Origin: Desulfobacterales bacterium
GTDB lineage: Bacteria; Desulfobacterota; Desulfobacteria; Desulfobacterales; Desulfosarcinaceae
Assembly: GCA_016218685.1 (NCBI GenBank)
Contig: JACRDD010000035.1
Span: 1-64,000 of the forward strand
Length of the DNA: 64,000 nt
Direction: 5' to 3'
Below, piece by piece: positions 18,645 to 27,278 of this stretch. How positions within the stretch are numbered: the stretch's first letter is position 1; the number at the start of each line of letters is the position of its first letter. The notes below the pieces were generated by a model, which worked only from the letters and a program-made list of their open reading frames with translations, was not told where the DNA came from and made no database searches. Both the position numbers and the translations under genes were made by a program.

Positions 18645-18889
18645 CGAGGCCCTGCCCCGCGCCGGCGCCCCCCATCTGGCCCGGGGCTTGGCGACAGGCC
18701 CGCCGGGCCGTGATCGCCGCCCTGCTGCTGCCGTGGCTGCTGCTGGGGCTGATGGGGCTGGACATGGGCCTGCGCGGCGGTCGGCCCGAACAGACCGCGG
18801 CCCGCTGGGTGGGGTGCCTGGGGCTTTCCACGCCTGCCTTGTGGCCGGCCGGCGATGGGATGCACTACCCGCCGGAGGCCGCGCCATGA
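18614..18889 (+). CDS. Small single-pass membrane protein in NosL operon
   Basis: This short frame overlaps the end of the NosL gene and ends in an ATGA overlap with the permease gene, so it is probably translated. It has one hydrophobic helix (AVIAALLLPWLLLGLMGLDMG) and a short tail of about 40 residues with one Cys (WVGCLG). The GTG start at 18614 is uncertain; a later start just before the helix is possible. I do not recognise a family. Confidence 0.5.
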   Translation: MAKTLPAQEVTRPCPAPAPPIWPGAWRQARRAVIAALLLPWLLLGLMGLDMGLRGGRPEQTAARWVGCLGLSTPALWPAGDGMHYPPEAAP

Positions 18890-20043
18890 CCCGCTTCTGC
18901 TTCTGGAACCGGCCGTTGATCGCCTGGGCCGCCCGGGATCTGGGGCGTCAGCCCTTTTCCGCGCTGCTTCTGTTTGTCTGCCTGGCGCTCCTGGTGACCC
19001 TTGTGACCCTGGTGCTGCTGCTGGGCCAAAGCTTACGCCTGGCCAGCGTTCAATGGGCCGCCCAGGCCCCGGATCTTGTGGTGCGCCGGGTGACGCCCGG
19101 CGGCTGGGCACCGCTGCCGGTGGCCGAGGCCCTTGAACGCGTCCAGACCGTGGCCGGCGTGCTGCGCCCCAGGCCGCGGGTGTGGGGCGTGGTCCAGGGG
19201 CCGGGCGGTCCCTGGACCGTGGTGGGGGTGGATGCCGCCGCGGCCGCGGATTGGCCGGCCGACGTGCCGCTGCCCCGCGCCGGGGAAGCGCTCTTGGGGA
19301 CGGCCGGGCGATGGTTGGCTACGGCGCAGCCGCTTTTCCTGGAGGGGCGCCGCGCCTTGGGTTTCAAGGTGGTCGGATACCTGCCGCGCTCGGCCGCTGC
19401 GGCGCTGCACGACGGTGTGGTGCTGAACCGCCAGGACGCCCTTTTGCTGTTGGGACTGGCGGGCGACCAGGCCACCGATCTGGCCCTGGAGGTCTTCCAC
19501 GACGAGGAAGCCGAGGCCCTGCGGCCGGACCTGGCCAGCGTCCTGCCGTGGCCGGTGACCATTACGACCTCCCGGGAACAGTTGCGCCGCCAACTGGACG
19601 ATATCGACCGGCGCACCGGCTGGCTGCTGGCCAGTTTTGTCCCGGCCCTGGCGGCCATGGCGCTGGTGGTGGCGGCGCTGGGCGCCGCCGGCCGCCGGCA
19701 ACGCTGGGAGGTTGGCGTGCTCAAGGCCCTGGGCTGGGGCGGCGGCGATCTGTTGCGCTTGCACCTGTACCGCGGGCTGCTGATCGCCGGGCCGGCCGTG
19801 GCCGTGGGCAGTGCCGCCGCCTATTTGTTGCTGTTCGCGCCCGGCACCACCTGGGTGGGCCGCTGGATCTTCGGGCTGCCCGGCGCGCCGCTCCCGCTGC
19901 ACCTCTCCGGTCAGAGCGCCGCGGGCGGGCTGTTGCTGGGCATGCTGCTGGTGGCGCTGCCGTTCTCGGCGGCGCTCTTCTGGAGCGGCTGGCAAGCCGT
20001 GATCCAGGACCCGGCCGAATCTATCGCGGAGGCCGAGCGATGA
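18886..20043 (+). CDS. ABC transporter permease, FtsX/MacB type
   Basis: The 385-residue protein has one N-terminal helix (about 25-50), a periplasmic domain of about 190 residues, and three C-terminal helices forming the FtsX domain. This is the layout of LolC/E and MacB type permeases, which move lipoproteins or work mechanically on periplasmic partners rather than importing solutes. The start ATG follows GGAGG and overlaps the stop of the small membrane protein; its stop overlaps the ATPase start. Confidence 0.88.
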   Translation: MTRFCFWNRPLIAWAARDLGRQPFSALLLFVCLALLVTLVTLVLLLGQSLRLASVQWAAQAPDLVVRRVTPGGWAPLPVAEALERVQTVAGVLRPRPRVWGVVQGPGGPWTVVGVDAAAAADWPADVPLPRAGEALLGTAGRWLATAQPLFLEGRRALGFKVVGYLPRSAAAALHDGVVLNRQDALLLLGLAGDQATDLALEVFHDEEAEALRPDLASVLPWPVTITTSREQLRRQLDDIDRRTGWLLASFVPALAAMALVVAALGAAGRRQRWEVGVLKALGWGGGDLLRLHLYRGLLIAGPAVAVGSAAAYLLLFAPGTTWVGRWIFGLPGAPLPLHLSGQSAAGGLLLGMLLVALPFSAALFWSGWQAVIQDPAESIAEAER

Positions 20044-20714
20044 ATGCAGCCGGTTTGGCCTGCCGCGCCCTGACCTTCGAGCGATCCACTGGCGGCCGCC
20101 TCCTGGACGGGATCGAGGCGGCTTTCCCCTGCGGCCGGGCCTGCCTGATCACCGGCGCCACGGGCGCCGGCAAGAGCACTTTGCTGCACCTGCTGGCGGG
20201 CTTGCTGGGGCCCACCAGCGGCGAGGTGTGGGCCGACGGCCAACCGGTCTCGCGCTGGTCCGCGCCCCACCGGGAGCGCTGGCGCCAAATGGTGGGCATT
20301 GTCTTTCAGCACCTGCACCTGCTCAACGATGTCACTCTTCTGGAAAATGTACTTCTGCCGTGTGTGCCGCGGCCGGAGCGCTGGCCCGCTGTCCTGGGCG
20401 AGGCCCGGCAGTTGCTGGAACGGCTGGGGTTGGGCGCCTTGGAAGAGGTCACGCCGGCACGGCTTTCGGGCGGCGAGCGGCAGCGGGCGGCTCTGGCCCG
20501 GGCCTTAATCGGCCAACCGCGCTTTCTGTTGCTGGACGAACCCAGCGCCTTTCAGGACGACGGCCGCATCGAAGGGGTGCTGGGCCTGCTGGAGGAGGCC
20601 ACCGGCCAAGGGGGCTGCGTGGTGGTTTGCTCCCATGACCCGCGGCTGGCCGCCGCCGATCTTTTTCAATCCCGCTACCGTCTGGCTCACGGGCGGCTGG
20701 AGCGCTGCCCATGA
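20040..20714 (+). CDS. ABC transporter ATP-binding protein (LolD/MacB type)
   Basis: A 224-residue ATPase with Walker A GATGAGKST, signature LSGGERQRAALARAL, Walker B FLLLDEPSAFQD and a switch His in VVCSHDPR. Length and the FQHLHLLNDVTLLENVLLP stretch fit the MacB/LolD subfamily. It overlaps the permease stop and the following membrane protein start, each by ATGA, so the three are translated together. Confidence 0.93.
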   Translation: MNAAGLACRALTFERSTGGRLLDGIEAAFPCGRACLITGATGAGKSTLLHLLAGLLGPTSGEVWADGQPVSRWSAPHRERWRQMVGIVFQHLHLLNDVTLLENVLLPCVPRPERWPAVLGEARQLLERLGLGALEEVTPARLSGGERQRAALARALIGQPRFLLLDEPSAFQDDGRIEGVLGLLEEATGQGGCVVVCSHDPRLAAADLFQSRYRLAHGRLERCP

Positions 20715-21745
20715 CCGGGCATCCGCTGGTGCTGGCCATTTGGCTCTTGGACCTGACGGCCGGCGCCATTTACCTGGCCGCCGGTTTGCGCTTGCTGGCG
20801 CTCTTGCCCCGCTGGCTACCGGAGCAGAGCGATCGCGACCAGCTCGTGCGCGAAAGATCCCTGGCCCTGGTCATCTACCAGGGGCGCTGGGTCCTGGGGT
20901 TGCAGATCGTGGCCCTGGCGGCGCTGGTGGTGGGGATCGGCAACAGTTGGGTGGCCCACGTGCCGGGCGCCATGTGCGGTACCGGCGTGCTCCAGGCCCT
21001 GGGACCGGCCGGCCCGCAGACCCTGCTGCTGCGGCTGTTGACGATCCTGCTGCTCTACTGCTGGCAGGTGGTGGCGGCCATCGACGACCAGCGGCCCGAC
21101 ATGCCCCTGGCGCTCGTCCACGGCCGCTTGCTGCTGCTGGCTGCGCCCCTGTTCTTGTTCGCCACCTGGCGCTTCGGCCAGGCCATGGGCGCGGTGCAAT
21201 CCCAGGGGCCGGTGAGCTGTTGCGCCGTGCTGTATGCCCAGGCAGCATCCCCGGGCGGCCAAGCGATGGGCGCCATGATCTCGGCCCGGACCTGGGCCGC
21301 GCTCTGTTTTGGGGGCGTGCCGCCGATCATCGTCTGGGGATGGTTTCAATGGCGCCGGCCCGGGCGCATCGGGCCGCTTTCCACCGGGCTGGCCGCCGGT
21401 TTGTTGCTGCTGTGGATCGGAGGGGCCGTCATGGCGCTCAAGACCACCACGGCCCCCTATCTGTTGGAAGTACTCGCCCATCCCTGTCCCTGGTGTCTTT
21501 TTCTCAGGGAGCAGGGGCGGGCCGGATTTGCGCTCTTCGGCCTGCTGGCGATTGTGGCGGCCGAAGGCGCCGCCGGCTTTACTTCAGCCCTCATCGGCCG
21601 GCGGCACCCGACGGCGGCTGCCCCGGCCGTGGCGCGGGTGGGGTTGGCCGGCCGGCGCCTATGGCTGGCTGGGCTGCTGTTCGCGATCCTGGCCGCTGCG
21701 CCTGTTTTGCTTTGGCGCCTGCGCTTCGGGGGGTGGCTTAGGTGA
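20711..21745 (+). CDS. Polytopic membrane protein with HPCPWC motif
   Basis: I do not recognise a named family. The 344-residue protein has about eight hydrophobic segments. Candidate redox cysteines are C89 ([11 protein letters not shown]), C170-C171 ([10 protein letters not shown]) and a CxxC pair C259/C262 in [14 protein letters not shown]. CxxC at a helix end together with separate Cys in other loops recalls DsbB/VKOR thiol oxidoreductases; that is an analogy. It is fused into the NosL-ABC operon by a 4-base overlap, so a role in thiol or metal delivery to a periplasmic protein is plausible. Confidence 0.7.
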   Translation: MTGHPLVLAIWLLDLTAGAIYLAAGLRLLALLPRWLPEQSDRDQLVRERSLALVIYQGRWVLGLQIVALAALVVGIGNSWVAHVPGAMCGTGVLQALGPAGPQTLLLRLLTILLLYCWQVVAAIDDQRPDMPLALVHGRLLLLAAPLFLFATWRFGQAMGAVQSQGPVSCCAVLYAQAASPGGQAMGAMISARTWAALCFGGVPPIIVWGWFQWRRPGRIGPLSTGLAAGLLLLWIGGAVMALKTTTAPYLLEVLAHPCPWCLFLREQGRAGFALFGLLAIVAAEGAAGFTSALIGRRHPTAAAPAVARVGLAGRRLWLAGLLFAILAAAPVLLWRLRFGGWLR

Positions 21746-21896
21746 GCGGTTCGAAGTACTCCTTTTCCGCGCCGCATTTGGGGCAGACCCAGTCGTCGGG
21801 TAGATCTTCCCAGGCAGTGCCGATGGGGATGTTGTGCTCGGCGTCGCCTTCGGCCGGATCGTAAACGTAACCACATGGGCATTCGTAGCGGGTCAT
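21738..21896 (-). CDS. Rubredoxin
   Basis: A 52-residue one-iron electron carrier with both knuckles: CPCGYVYDP and CPKCG near the C-terminus, plus the conserved DDWVCP. The first pair is CxCG rather than the usual CxxCG, as it reads [11 protein letters not shown] (C-P-C-G). It converges on the preceding membrane-protein gene, overlapping its stop by 8 bases. In anaerobes rubredoxin feeds superoxide reductase or rubredoxin:oxygen oxidoreductase, neither of which is visible here. Confidence 0.88.
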   Translation of the reverse strand: MTRYECPCGYVYDPAEGDAEHNIPIGTAWEDLPDDWVCPKCGAEKEYFEPLT

Positions 21897-22045
21897 GTGT
21901 TCTCCTTATAAATAATTCGGAAATGTTTCTATTTTTTGGCTGTACCTATCGACTCGACTGATTTACATTGAATTGATTGTTCAAGGCAAGAGCGGATCGT
22001 TCAGCGACGGACCGGTCCGGGTCAGATGAAAGGAATTTTGCAGGA

Positions 22046-22729
22046 GTGACCGAGTTATCGATTCAACAAGTGGCCCTCCGGTTGGGGATGCCGGTGGAAA
22101 CCTTGCAGCGTTGGGTGCGTCAGGGCAAGATTCCCATGCAACACCTCCGCGGCGGCTATTTCATCCGCTTGGAGATGTTGCAGCGCTGGGCCGCCGACCA
22201 TCAGTTGCATCTGGGCGCCGAAACCTCGGCCCTGACGGCCCCGGCGATGTCGCCCGAGGCGGAAGGCATCCTGCCGGCCATGGCCCGCGGCGGTGTTTTC
22301 GCCGGCCTGGCGGCCGATACCAAGGCGCAAGCGCTGCACGCCGCGGTGGACCTGATTCCCAATCTTGCCCCGCCGGAGCGTGGCGCGGTGCTGGCCAAGC
22401 TGGTCGAGCGCGAAGAGCTGGCCTCCACCGGCATCGGCCACGGCATCGCCTTGCCCCATCCGCGCTCCGACCCTGGAATTTCCCTGGCCCTGCCCCAGAT
22501 CACCACCTGCTTTCTGGCGCGCCCCGTGGATTTCGAGGCCGTGGATGGCCGGCCGGTGTCGGTGCTGATGGTGATGCTCAGCGACTCCACCCGTTTGCAT
22601 CTGAGCCTGCTCTCCAAACTCTCCTTTCATCTGCGTAACCGCGTCTTCCGGGAATTGCTGCTGACCGCGCCGCCGGCCGAGGTATTGCTGGATACGGTGG
22701 CGCAGTTGGAGTCAGACGCCGTAAGCTGA
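22046..22729 (+). CDS. HTH-PTS EIIA (PtsN-like) fusion protein
   Basis: Residues about 1-50 form an excisionase/MerR-like helix-turn-helix (SIQQVALRLGMPVETLQRWVRQGKIP). Residues about 75-225 form a PTS EIIA domain of the fructose/Ntr class, with the phospho-His H138 in GIGHGIALPHPRSDP. The GTG start is chosen because the protein then begins directly with the HTH; AAAGGA lies 11 bases upstream. No sugar permease follows, so it is regulatory. It probably links PTS phosphorylation to the adjacent chloride channel or to K+/ion balance, as PtsN does in other bacteria (inference). Confidence 0.8.
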   Translation: MTELSIQQVALRLGMPVETLQRWVRQGKIPMQHLRGGYFIRLEMLQRWAADHQLHLGAETSALTAPAMSPEAEGILPAMARGGVFAGLAADTKAQALHAAVDLIPNLAPPERGAVLAKLVEREELASTGIGHGIALPHPRSDPGISLALPQITTCFLARPVDFEAVDGRPVSVLMVMLSDSTRLHLSLLSKLSFHLRNRVFRELLLTAPPAEVLLDTVAQLESDAVS

Positions 22730-22742
22730 ATATCGACCAATT

Positions 22743-24524
22743 GTGCGCGTGCTCAGCGAATCGGTACTAGTACGCGTACAATTAGAAGGCAAGCCCTTGA
22801 GCCACACCGAACTCATAGATGCCGTCCGCCGGCGCTGGACCATCCTGCGGGTGGACCAGCGCCTGACAGTCATCGCCCTGGCCGGATTCGTGGGCGCCTG
22901 CGCCGGCTTGGCCGGCGTCGCCTTGAACCGCTGCCTGCACTTCATGGCGGCAACCTTCCACGGCCTGCATCCGCACTGGTGGGGCTTCGTGCTGCCGGCC
23001 GCCGGCGCCAGTCTCTCGGCCCTTTTCCTCAATTATGTCTTGAAAGAGCGTGCCGGGCATGGCGTGCCCGAGGTGGTCCAGGCCGTGACCCGCCAGGGCG
23101 GGCGTTTGCGTCTGAGTTCTACCTTCTCGCGCCTGGTTTCCAGCAGTCTGACCATCGGCAGCGGCGGGTCGGCCGGGCCGGAAGCGCCGGTGATCATGAG
23201 CGGCGCGGCCCTGGGTTCCAATATCGCCCGGCTTTTTCGTCTGGATGATCGCCAGCGGGTGATCCTGCTGGGCTGCGGCGCGGCCGGCGCCATCGGTTCG
23301 ATTTTCAATGCCCCCATCACCGGCATGGTCTTCACCCTGGAGGTAATTCTGGCCGAGTGGCGTGCCTTCAATATCATTCCCATCGCCATCGGCGCCGTGG
23401 CCGGCACCGAGGTGAGCCGCATGCTGCAAGGCAACCAGATCGCCTTCCAGAGCCAGGGCCTGAGCATCCATGGGGCGGATATCGTCGCCAGCCTCGGGGT
23501 GGTGTTGTTCGCCACCGTGGTTTCTACGATCCTGGGCCGCAGCCTCAAAGGCATGCACCAGATCGCCGGCCGCACGCCCCTGCCGGCCTGGTTGCGCCCG
23601 GCCGTGGGCGGTGCCCTGGTGGGCGTGATCGGTATCTGGCTGCCGGTGGTGCTGGGCGAAGGATATGCTTCGGTGCAGCAGATGATCGAGGGCACTTTCA
23701 CCCAAGGGGTGTTGCTGGCCGTGTTGGTGGGGGCGGCCAAGACCGCGGCCACGGCCTTGACCCTCGGTTGGGGCGGCTCCGGGGGGGTCTTCGCGCCCAG
23801 CCTGATGATCGGCAGCCTGGTGGGCGTGGTTTACTACCGGCTTCTGGTCCGCATCCTGCCGGCAATCGGCTTCAGCGGCGAAGGCTGTTTTGCCCTGCTG
23901 GGCATGGCCGGTCTGGTGAGCGGCATGCTGCAGGCGCCGCTCACCGCCATCTTCCTGGTGGTGGAGATCACCGGCGGCTACAACGCGATTGTGCCCCTGG
24001 TCATCGTCTCGGCCCTGACCTCCACGCTCTGCTCTTATATCGAACCCGGCTCGTTCTACCTGCGTGAGTTGATCGAAAAAGGCATCTATCAGCGCCCCGG
24101 CACCGATGCCCAGGTGCTCTCGGATATCTCCGTGGCCGAACTGGTGGAAACCGACCATACCAGTGTTCCGGGCAGCATGCGCATGACCGATTTCATGAAG
24201 ATTCTGGAACACTCCCGCAGCTATCTGTTCGCCGTGGCCGATCCGGTCAGCGGGGAGTATGTCGGCATGGTCTTCGTGGACCGCATCCGGCCCTATCTGT
24301 TCAACCCCCAGATGCACCCCGTGCTTTTGGTGGAGCAGATCATGGAGCGCGACATTCCCACCGTGCGGCCCGATGACGATCTGGCCGGCGTGCTCGACCT
24401 GATGGCCCGGGAGGGCTTGAGTGTTTTGCCGGTGCTGGAAAAGAACAAGTTCGTCGGCTTGCTTTCCAAGGCCACCTTACTGGATCACTACCGCAAAGAG
24501 CTGATCGTGCAAACCGGTCTCTGA
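22743..24524 (+). CDS. CLC chloride channel/antiporter with C-terminal CBS pair
   Basis: A CLC transporter: SLTIGSGGSAGPEAP contains the gating Glu (E147) at the usual GREGP position, GSIFNAPITGMVF is the central motif, and GWGGSGGVFAPSL is the third ion-binding segment. Residues about 440-593 hold two CBS domains that usually bind adenine nucleotides. The start is uncertain: the GTG used here has no ribosome site, whereas a TTG at 22797 has AGAAGG in front. Two overlapping palindromes sharing GTAC (GTACTAGTAC and GTACGCGTAC) lie at 22764-22779. It follows the HTH-EIIA gene by 13 bases, so they are co-transcribed. Confidence 0.88.
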   Translation: MRVLSESVLVRVQLEGKPLSHTELIDAVRRRWTILRVDQRLTVIALAGFVGACAGLAGVALNRCLHFMAATFHGLHPHWWGFVLPAAGASLSALFLNYVLKERAGHGVPEVVQAVTRQGGRLRLSSTFSRLVSSSLTIGSGGSAGPEAPVIMSGAALGSNIARLFRLDDRQRVILLGCGAAGAIGSIFNAPITGMVFTLEVILAEWRAFNIIPIAIGAVAGTEVSRMLQGNQIAFQSQGLSIHGADIVASLGVVLFATVVSTILGRSLKGMHQIAGRTPLPAWLRPAVGGALVGVIGIWLPVVLGEGYASVQQMIEGTFTQGVLLAVLVGAAKTAATALTLGWGGSGGVFAPSLMIGSLVGVVYYRLLVRILPAIGFSGEGCFALLGMAGLVSGMLQAPLTAIFLVVEITGGYNAIVPLVIVSALTSTLCSYIEPGSFYLRELIEKGIYQRPGTDAQVLSDISVAELVETDHTSVPGSMRMTDFMKILEHSRSYLFAVADPVSGEYVGMVFVDRIRPYLFNPQMHPVLLVEQIMERDIPTVRPDDDLAGVLDLMAREGLSVLPVLEKNKFVGLLSKATLLDHYRKELIVQTGL

Positions 24525-24729
24525 TCCGCTAAGGCGGCAAGTGGACCATTGCCAGAGCGGCAAACCCTGGTGTATGTTTAAAGCACTGTGGACAAACTCT
24601 TTTTCCGAAGCAGGCTGATTTTTCCCCATGGTTCTCCCGGATGGTCTTACAGACCGTCCACCGCCATCTCCCCTGCCCCCTGTATCCCTGAAACGCCCGT
24701 AAGCGTGGCGATTACCGTGAGGTTCCTGG

Positions 24730-26778
24730 ATGGATCTAACCAAACTGACCAAGGCCCAATTGATCGATCGAATCAAAGCGCTGCAACGGCCGGCGCGGGA
24801 ATTGAAACTCGGGGCGGAGGGCCACGCGTCTGGGAACACAGGCGCCACCGGCCCCGATACCTGCGAAGATGAAAAGCTCAGGGTCGCGGAGCTGGAGCGT
24901 TACCGTGATTTCGTGGAGAGCATTGAGGATGGCTGTTTCGAGACGGACCTGGACGGCACCTTGACCTTCATCAACCAGGCCATGTGCCGCATTCATGGCT
25001 ATCCCTTCGAAAAGCTCCTGGGCATGAACCACCGCGATTTCGCGCCGCCCCAGGAGGTCAAAAGCATCTATACCGCTTTCCATCGGATTTACCAGACTGG
25101 GATTCCTTCCAGCATCTTCGATTATGCCATCCAGCTTCCGGACGGCTCCCTGCGCCATGTCGAAGTATCGGCGGCCCTCATGCGCGATGCCCGGGGCAAG
25201 GCACTCGGATTCCGCGGCATCACCCGGGACCGCACGGACAAGAAACAGCGCGAACGGGAACTGCAACGCTACCGCGACTTCATGGAAAATGTGGGGGATG
25301 CCTGTTACGAGGTCAATCTGCGCGGCGACATGACTTTCTGCAATGCCGCCGCTTTTCGGACCTTCGGTTATCCTCCCGAAAAATTCCTGGGCATGAACAA
25401 CCGCGACTACACCTCACCGGAGACGGCCAAGCGCATTTATGCCATTTTCAACCGGATCTACCGCACCGGACAACCCGCCAAGGTGAACGATTACGAGATC
25501 CGCCAGGAGAGCGGGCAGGTGCGTTACCTCGATATGAACGTTGACCTGATCCGGGACCCGGCTGGCCGGCCGGTGGGCTTTAGGGGTATCTGCCGCGATA
25601 TTACGGAACGCAAGGCGGCCGAAGCCGAAACCGAGCGGCTCAACACGCTGCTGAACCAGGCCCAGCGCCTGGAAGCCATCGGCACCCTGGCCGCCGGGGT
25701 GGCTCATAACTTCAACAATCTGCTGATGAGCATTCAAGGCTGCGTCTCCCTGATCCTCATGGGTATCGACAGCGGGCACCCCCACTACGAGCGGCTCAAG
25801 GCCATCGAAGGGCATATCAAACGAGGCGCGGATCTGACTGTTCAATTGCTGGGGTACGCCAGCGACGGCCGCCGTTCGGTCCAGGCCGCCCAGATCAATC
25901 AGATCGTCGGCAGCGCCGCCGCGCTCTTCGGTCGGACCCAGCCGGAGGTGCGCATCTTTCAGAAGTACGCCGAATCGCCCTGGTCGGTGGATGTGGACCG
26001 CCAGCAGATGGAACATGTCTTCATGAATCTGTTCGTCAATGCCGGGCAGGCCATGAAGGACGGGGGATCTCTCTATATCGAAACGGAAAATGTCCTCCTG
26101 GACGAGGCGTTCGTTCAGGCATTCGACCGCAAGCCCGGCCGGTATGTCAAAATCACGGTTGCCGATACCGGCATCGGCATGGATGCGACCACCCGGGAGC
26201 GCATTTTCGAGCCCTTTTTCTCCACCCAGAATTTCAGCCGTGGCGCCGGCTTGGGGTTGGCATCGGTCTATGGGGTTGTCAAAAGCCACGAAGGTATCAT
26301 CACGGTGCAAAGCGAAAAGGGCCGTGGCGCCACCTTTACCATCTTTCTGCCAGCCGCCAAGCCCAAAAGCGTGTCGAAAGCGGATTCCCCGCCGCCCAAG
26401 GCCGAGGGCGCGCCCAAAACCATTCTAATCGTGGATGATGAACGGGTGATCGTGGATGTAACCAGCAAAATCGTGGCGGGCCTGGGGTATGAGGCCATGA
26501 TCGCCTTGGGCGGCAAGGAGGCGGTGGAGATCTTCAGCGCCAATCCGGGTCGCATCGATCTGGTGATCATGGACATGGTCATGCCCGGCATCGGCGGCGA
26601 TCAGGCCGTGGAGATGATGCGGGCCATCGATCCCGAAATCAAAGTGATCATGGTTAGTGGGTACCTTGAAAGCGGCGGCAGCAAAGGGGTCACCCACCGG
26701 CAGGGTGGGGCCTTTTTGCAGAAGCCTTTCCGCGTGGACGAGCTCTCCCGGACCATCCGCGAGCTATTGGGCGCCTGA
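24730..26778 (+). CDS. Hybrid histidine kinase (PAS-PAS-HisKA-HATPase-REC)
   Basis: A soluble 682-residue kinase. Two PAS domains lie at about 55-170 and 180-295, close copies of each other (YRDFVESIEDGCFE / YRDFMENVGDACYE). The kinase core has the phospho-His in GVAHNFNNLL and ATPase motifs DTGIGMD and GLGLASVYG. The C-terminal receiver has its Asp in LVIMDMVMPG. There is no membrane helix, so the signal is cytoplasmic. The 205 bases upstream hold no gene. Its stop overlaps the convergent C_GCAxxG_C_C gene. Confidence 0.92.
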   Translation: MDLTKLTKAQLIDRIKALQRPARELKLGAEGHASGNTGATGPDTCEDEKLRVAELERYRDFVESIEDGCFETDLDGTLTFINQAMCRIHGYPFEKLLGMNHRDFAPPQEVKSIYTAFHRIYQTGIPSSIFDYAIQLPDGSLRHVEVSAALMRDARGKALGFRGITRDRTDKKQRERELQRYRDFMENVGDACYEVNLRGDMTFCNAAAFRTFGYPPEKFLGMNNRDYTSPETAKRIYAIFNRIYRTGQPAKVNDYEIRQESGQVRYLDMNVDLIRDPAGRPVGFRGICRDITERKAAEAETERLNTLLNQAQRLEAIGTLAAGVAHNFNNLLMSIQGCVSLILMGIDSGHPHYERLKAIEGHIKRGADLTVQLLGYASDGRRSVQAAQINQIVGSAAALFGRTQPEVRIFQKYAESPWSVDVDRQQMEHVFMNLFVNAGQAMKDGGSLYIETENVLLDEAFVQAFDRKPGRYVKITVADTGIGMDATTRERIFEPFFSTQNFSRGAGLGLASVYGVVKSHEGIITVQSEKGRGATFTIFLPAAKPKSVSKADSPPPKAEGAPKTILIVDDERVIVDVTSKIVAGLGYEAMIALGGKEAVEIFSANPGRIDLVIMDMVMPGIGGDQAVEMMRAIDPEIKVIMVSGYLESGGSKGVTHRQGGAFLQKPFRVDELSRTIRELLGA

Positions 26779-27267
26779 TGGCGGGGTTGGGCCGGTCTCC
26801 GCTTCGAAGGCATAAAGCTGTTCGATGACGTATTGCACGTACCGTTCGCACTTCTCTTTCCAGATGCCCGATTCCCGAAAGCGCTTGTATTCGCCCTCCT
26901 TGGAAAAATCGATGTTGAGCAAGCCGTGGCAGGTGATATCGCCGAAGTTGCGGGCAAAGGCTTGAACCATGCGGCTGGACGAGCGGCGGATCGCCTCGCG
27001 CGCCTGTTTGGCCGCATGCTTGTCGTTCAGGGGGGCGCGATGACGCAGTCCCAGGGCCACCGCCGCCGCCGAAACCGCGCCGCAAGGTGCCTGTTGCTGG
27101 CCGCTGATGCCGGACAGGAAGGGAATGCCGGCCCACAGAAAATCTTCGTTCCGCATGTCATAGGCCTGCCACATCACCTGCATCACGGCCGGTCCGCAGT
27201 GATAGCCCTTGTGCATGTATTCCAAAGCCTTGGCCTTGGCTTCGGCCAGTGAAATCAATGGGGTCAT
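26764..27267 (-). CDS. C_GCAxxG_C_C family redox-active protein
   Basis: The 167-residue protein shows the family cysteine pattern in order: GYHCGPAV, PCGAVSAAAVALG, DITCHGLL and KEKCERYV. Such proteins are common in anaerobes and are thought to carry redox-active cysteines or a metal; the reaction is unknown. It starts 11 bases downstream of the mlaA stop on the same strand. Confidence 0.8.
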   Translation of the reverse strand: MTPLISLAEAKAKALEYMHKGYHCGPAVMQVMWQAYDMRNEDFLWAGIPFLSGISGQQQAPCGAVSAAAVALGLRHRAPLNDKHAAKQAREAIRRSSSRMVQAFARNFGDITCHGLLNIDFSKEGEYKRFRESGIWKEKCERYVQYVIEQLYAFEAETGPTPPSGAQ

Positions 27268-27278
27268 CGGCCCGCTCC

